Source: CAIOSQ01 sp044359885
GTDB lineage: Bacteria > Pseudomonadota > Alphaproteobacteria > CACIAM-22H2
Assembly (NCBI GenBank): GCA_044359885.1
Contig: JBIKLI010000190.1
Coordinates: 1 to 8,331 of the forward strand
Direction: 5' to 3'
DNA length: 8,331 bases
Shown in pieces: positions 6,379-8,331 of the stretch. The notes below the pieces were generated by a model. The model was not told where the DNA came from, did not search any database, and saw nothing but the letters and a program-made list of their open reading frames with translations. The position numbers were made by a program, and so were the translations under genes. Every line of letters starts with the position of its first letter. Within the stretch, counting starts at the first letter, position 1.

Positions 6379-6406
6379 CTTGATTGCCGTCATGGCGATG
6401 CCATTT
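6379..6406 (+). promoter_or_regulatory. Candidate heat-shock (sigma-32/RpoH) promoter for lon
   Basis: CTTGATT at 6379-6385 and TGCCATTT at 6399-6406 are separated by 13 bp. Against the E. coli RpoH consensus (CTTGAAA, 13-14 bp, CCCCATNT) they match five of seven and six of eight positions. CTTG is the most conserved part of alphaproteobacterial RpoH -35 elements. lon is a classic RpoH target. The same stretch can be read as a weaker sigma-70 promoter (TTGATT, then TTTATT at 6404-6409 after 18 bp). The predicted start is near 6413, giving a leader of about 105 nt. Confidence 0.6.
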
Positions 6407-6413
6407 ATTAACG

Positions 6414-6517
6414 GCGCGGGACCAGGCTGGCAGGAACAGCTTTTCGTCGTCCCGGCGCACGCGTCGACCGGCCTGGATTCGCCGGCCTCTGGATGACCCG
6501 AACGAGCGAGTTCGAAC
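6414..6517 (+). other. Structured lon leader without a strong Shine-Dalgarno
   Basis: GCGC plus GGGAC (6414-6422) can pair with GTCCC plus GCGC (6449-6453, 6455-6458) around one bulged G at 6454. An inner hairpin GCTG/CAGC (6426-6429, 6437-6440) sits inside, and a further CCGGC/GCCGG pairing is possible nearer the start codon. Just before the ATG only AGCGAG-like purines are seen, so initiation is not driven by a strong ribosome site. There is no coding signal here. Confidence 0.4.
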
Positions 6518-8331
6518 ATGGCCGAGACCCCGCGTACGTCCCTCTATCCCGTGCTGCCGCTGCGGGACATCGTCGTCTTCCCGCATATGATCGTGCCGCT
6601 GTTCGTCGGACGCGAGAAATCCGTCCGCGCGCTCGAGGACGTGATGAAGGACGACAAGCAGATCCTGCTGGTCGCCCAGAAGGATGCGGCCAAGGACGAT
6701 CCGACGCCCGCGGACATCTACCCGGTGGGCACGATCGGCACCGTGCTGCAACTGCTCAAGCTGCCCGACGGCACGGTCAAGGTACTGGTCGAGGGCGGCG
6801 GCCGGGCCCGTATCCTGCGCTATGTCGACAATGCCGATTTCTTCCAGGCCGACGCTGAACTGCTGGCCGAGCGGGTGGCCGAGCCCTCCGAACTCGAGGC
6901 GCTGACCCGGACCGTGGTCTCGCAGTTCGAGCAGTACATCAAGCTCAACCGCAAGATCCCTCCCGAGGTCCTGGTCTCGGTCAACCAGATCGACGACCCC
7001 GGCAAGCTCGCCGACACGGTGGCCTCGCACCTGGCGCTCAAGATCCCCGAGAAGCAGGAACTGCTCGAGATCGACTCCGTGGCCCAGCGCCTGGAGAAGA
7101 TCTTCGGCTTCATGGAGAACGAGATCGGGGTTCTCCAGGTCGAGAAGCGCATCCGCAACCGCGTCAAGCGGCAGATGGAGAAGACCCAGCGCGAGTATTA
7201 CCTCAACGAACAGCTCAAGGCGATCCAGAAGGAACTTGGCGAGATCGACGAGGGCAAGGACGAGCAGTCCGAACTCGAGGAGCGCATCAAGAAGACGAAG
7301 CTGTCGAAGGAGGCCCATGACAAGGCCATGGCGGAGCTGAAGAAGCTCAAGACCATGAGCCCGATGTCGGCCGAGGCGACGGTGGTGCGCAACTATCTCG
7401 ACTGGATGCTCAGCATCCCCTGGAAGAAGCGCACCAAGATCAAGCGCGACGTCAGACATGCGGAAAGCGTGCTCAACGCCGATCATTACGGCCTGGAGAA
7501 GGTCAAGGAGCGGATCCTCGAGTATCTGGCGGTGCAGCAGCGTTCGCAGAAGCTGCGTGGCCCCATCCTGTGCCTCGTCGGGCCGCCCGGCGTCGGCAAG
7601 ACCTCGCTCGGCAAGTCGATCGCGCGCGCCACGGGCCGCAACTTCGTGCGCATGTCGCTGGGTGGCGTTCGCGACGAGGCGGAGATCCGCGGACACCGGC
7701 GGACCTATATCGGCTCGATGCCGGGCAAGGTCATCCAGGGCATGAAGAAGGCGAAGTCGTCCAATCCGCTCTTCCTGCTCGACGAGATCGACAAGCTCGG
7801 CGCCGACTGGCGCGGCGATCCGACGTCGGCGCTGCTCGAGGTGCTCGATCCCGAGCAGAACGGGACGTTCAACGACCACTATCTCGAGGTCGACTACGAC
7901 CTGTCGGACGTGATGTTCATCACCACGGCGAACAGTCTGCGCATGCCGCAGCCGCTGCTCGACCGCATGGAGATCATCCGCATCCCCGGCTACACCGAGG
8001 ACGAAAAGGTCGAGATCGCGCGCCGGCACCTGATCCCCAAGCAGGTCGAGGCCCATGCCCTCAAGGAGGGCGAGTGGGACATCGCCGACGAGGCGTTGCG
8101 CGACCTGATCCGCCACTACACGCGCGAGGCGGGCGTGCGCAATCTCGAGCGCGAGATCGCCAACCTGACCCGCAAGGCGACCAAGGAGATCGTCACCGAC
8201 AAGGCCAAGAAGGTGAAGGTCACCCGCGCCAACCTGGACAAGTACGCCGGCGTGAAGAAGTTCCGCTGGGGCGAGACCGAGACCGAGAACCTGGTCGGCG
8301 TCACCAACGGGCTCGCCTGGACGGAAGTCGG
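6518..8331 (+). CDS. lon: ATP-dependent protease La (Lon), first 604 residues; C-terminus beyond the window
   Basis: Lon is a cytosolic homohexameric AAA+ protease that degrades misfolded and short-lived regulatory proteins. The frame opens MAETPRTSLYPVLPLRDIVV, the start of the N-terminal substrate-recognition (LAN) domain (about 8-200). A coiled-coil linker follows (about 200-300, with EKTQREYYLNEQLKAIQKEL at 221-240). The AAA+ module has Walker A GPPGVGKT (355-362), pore loop TYIGSMPG (Y397), Walker B PLFLLDEID (417-425), sensor 1 N472, arginine finger R483 and sensor 2 R541 in GVRNLE. The window ends at GLAWTEV, where the peptidase domain begins, so the catalytic Ser-Lys dyad is not visible; the family is usually about 800 residues. 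A stop at 6494-6496 in the same frame rules out an upstream start. The truncation is due to the window, not to damage. It belongs to the LonA subgroup, with no membrane segment. Confidence 0.98.
   Translation, partial: MAETPRTSLYPVLPLRDIVVFPHMIVPLFVGREKSVRALEDVMKDDKQILLVAQKDAAKDDPTPADIYPVGTIGTVLQLLKLPDGTVKVLVEGGGRARILRYVDNADFFQADAELLAERVAEPSELEALTRTVVSQFEQYIKLNRKIPPEVLVSVNQIDDPGKLADTVASHLALKIPEKQELLEIDSVAQRLEKIFGFMENEIGVLQVEKRIRNRVKRQMEKTQREYYLNEQLKAIQKELGEIDEGKDEQSELEERIKKTKLSKEAHDKAMAELKKLKTMSPMSAEATVVRNYLDWMLSIPWKKRTKIKRDVRHAESVLNADHYGLEKVKERILEYLAVQQRSQKLRGPILCLVGPPGVGKTSLGKSIARATGRNFVRMSLGGVRDEAEIRGHRRTYIGSMPGKVIQGMKKAKSSNPLFLLDEIDKLGADWRGDPTSALLEVLDPEQNGTFNDHYLEVDYDLSDVMFITTANSLRMPQPLLDRMEIIRIPGYTEDEKVEIARRHLIPKQVEAHALKEGEWDIADEALRDLIRHYTREAGVRNLEREIANLTRKATKEIVTDKAKKVKVTRANLDKYAGVKKFRWGETETENLVGVTNGLAWTEV

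Noticed and set aside
6340..6517. ROSE-type RNA thermometer before lon
   Set aside because: The typical U-rich anti-Shine-Dalgarno segment close to the start codon is absent, and there is no strong Shine-Dalgarno to hide.
4942..6519. Open frame of 525 codons on the minus strand opposite clpX
   Set aside because: Same G+C-driven shadow effect; clpX on the other strand is complete with all motifs.
6251..8116. Open frame of 621 codons on the minus strand opposite lon and the clpX end
   Set aside because: It mirrors the codons of lon and clpX; G/C-biased third positions keep stops out of this frame. The translation is dominated by Leu, Asp, Val and Arg, resembles no family and has no credible start signal.
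8290..8331. Lon as a truncated, protease-less gene
   Set aside because: The frame is still open at the last base and the sequence continues as in normal Lon proteins; the cut is the window edge.

Overview
The window is G+C-rich and densely coded, and it reads as chromosomal DNA of an alphaproteobacterium. Three things support this: strong G/C bias at third codon positions, the order tRNA-Leu, tig, clpP, clpX, lon, and protein sequences typical of that class. A Rhodospirillales-like host is a guess; no taxonomic marker in the window settles it. There is no sign of a mobile element, CRISPR array, prophage or defence system. I looked for a new system and did not find a convincing one. What deserves a second look is mostly at the left end and in the leaders.

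Left region (1-2652). A divergent pair shares a spacer of about 120 bp. On the minus strand is the first part of an Lrp/AsnC-family regulator, cut by the window edge. On the plus strand is a 782-residue thiamine-diphosphate enzyme of the transketolase/2-oxoacid dehydrogenase superfamily, closest by eye to the homodimeric E1 of the AceE type. It stands alone: no E2 or E3 gene is next to it, and its N-terminus is short. The spacer holds three near-identical repeats of about 10 bp that look like an operator for the divergent regulator. The natural reading is a local, metabolite-sensed control unit for 2-oxoacid or amino-acid-derived carbon. The substrate cannot be read from the sequence.

Middle and right (2653-8331). 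A plausible sigma-70 promoter precedes a tRNA-Leu(UAG) gene, followed after a short structured leader by tig (trigger factor). Then come clpP and clpX, and finally lon, which runs off the right edge. All are on the plus strand. Together they form a protein-quality-control cluster: trigger factor meets nascent chains at the ribosome exit, ClpX unfolds tagged or regulatory substrates into the ClpP barrel, and Lon degrades misfolded proteins and short-lived regulators. clpX has its own candidate promoter in the 143-bp gap after clpP. lon is preceded by a strong hairpin, a good match to a heat-shock (sigma-32) promoter and a structured leader of about 105 nt without a strong Shine-Dalgarno. The longest gene-free stretch is the 178-bp clpX-lon gap, so every stretch is accounted for.
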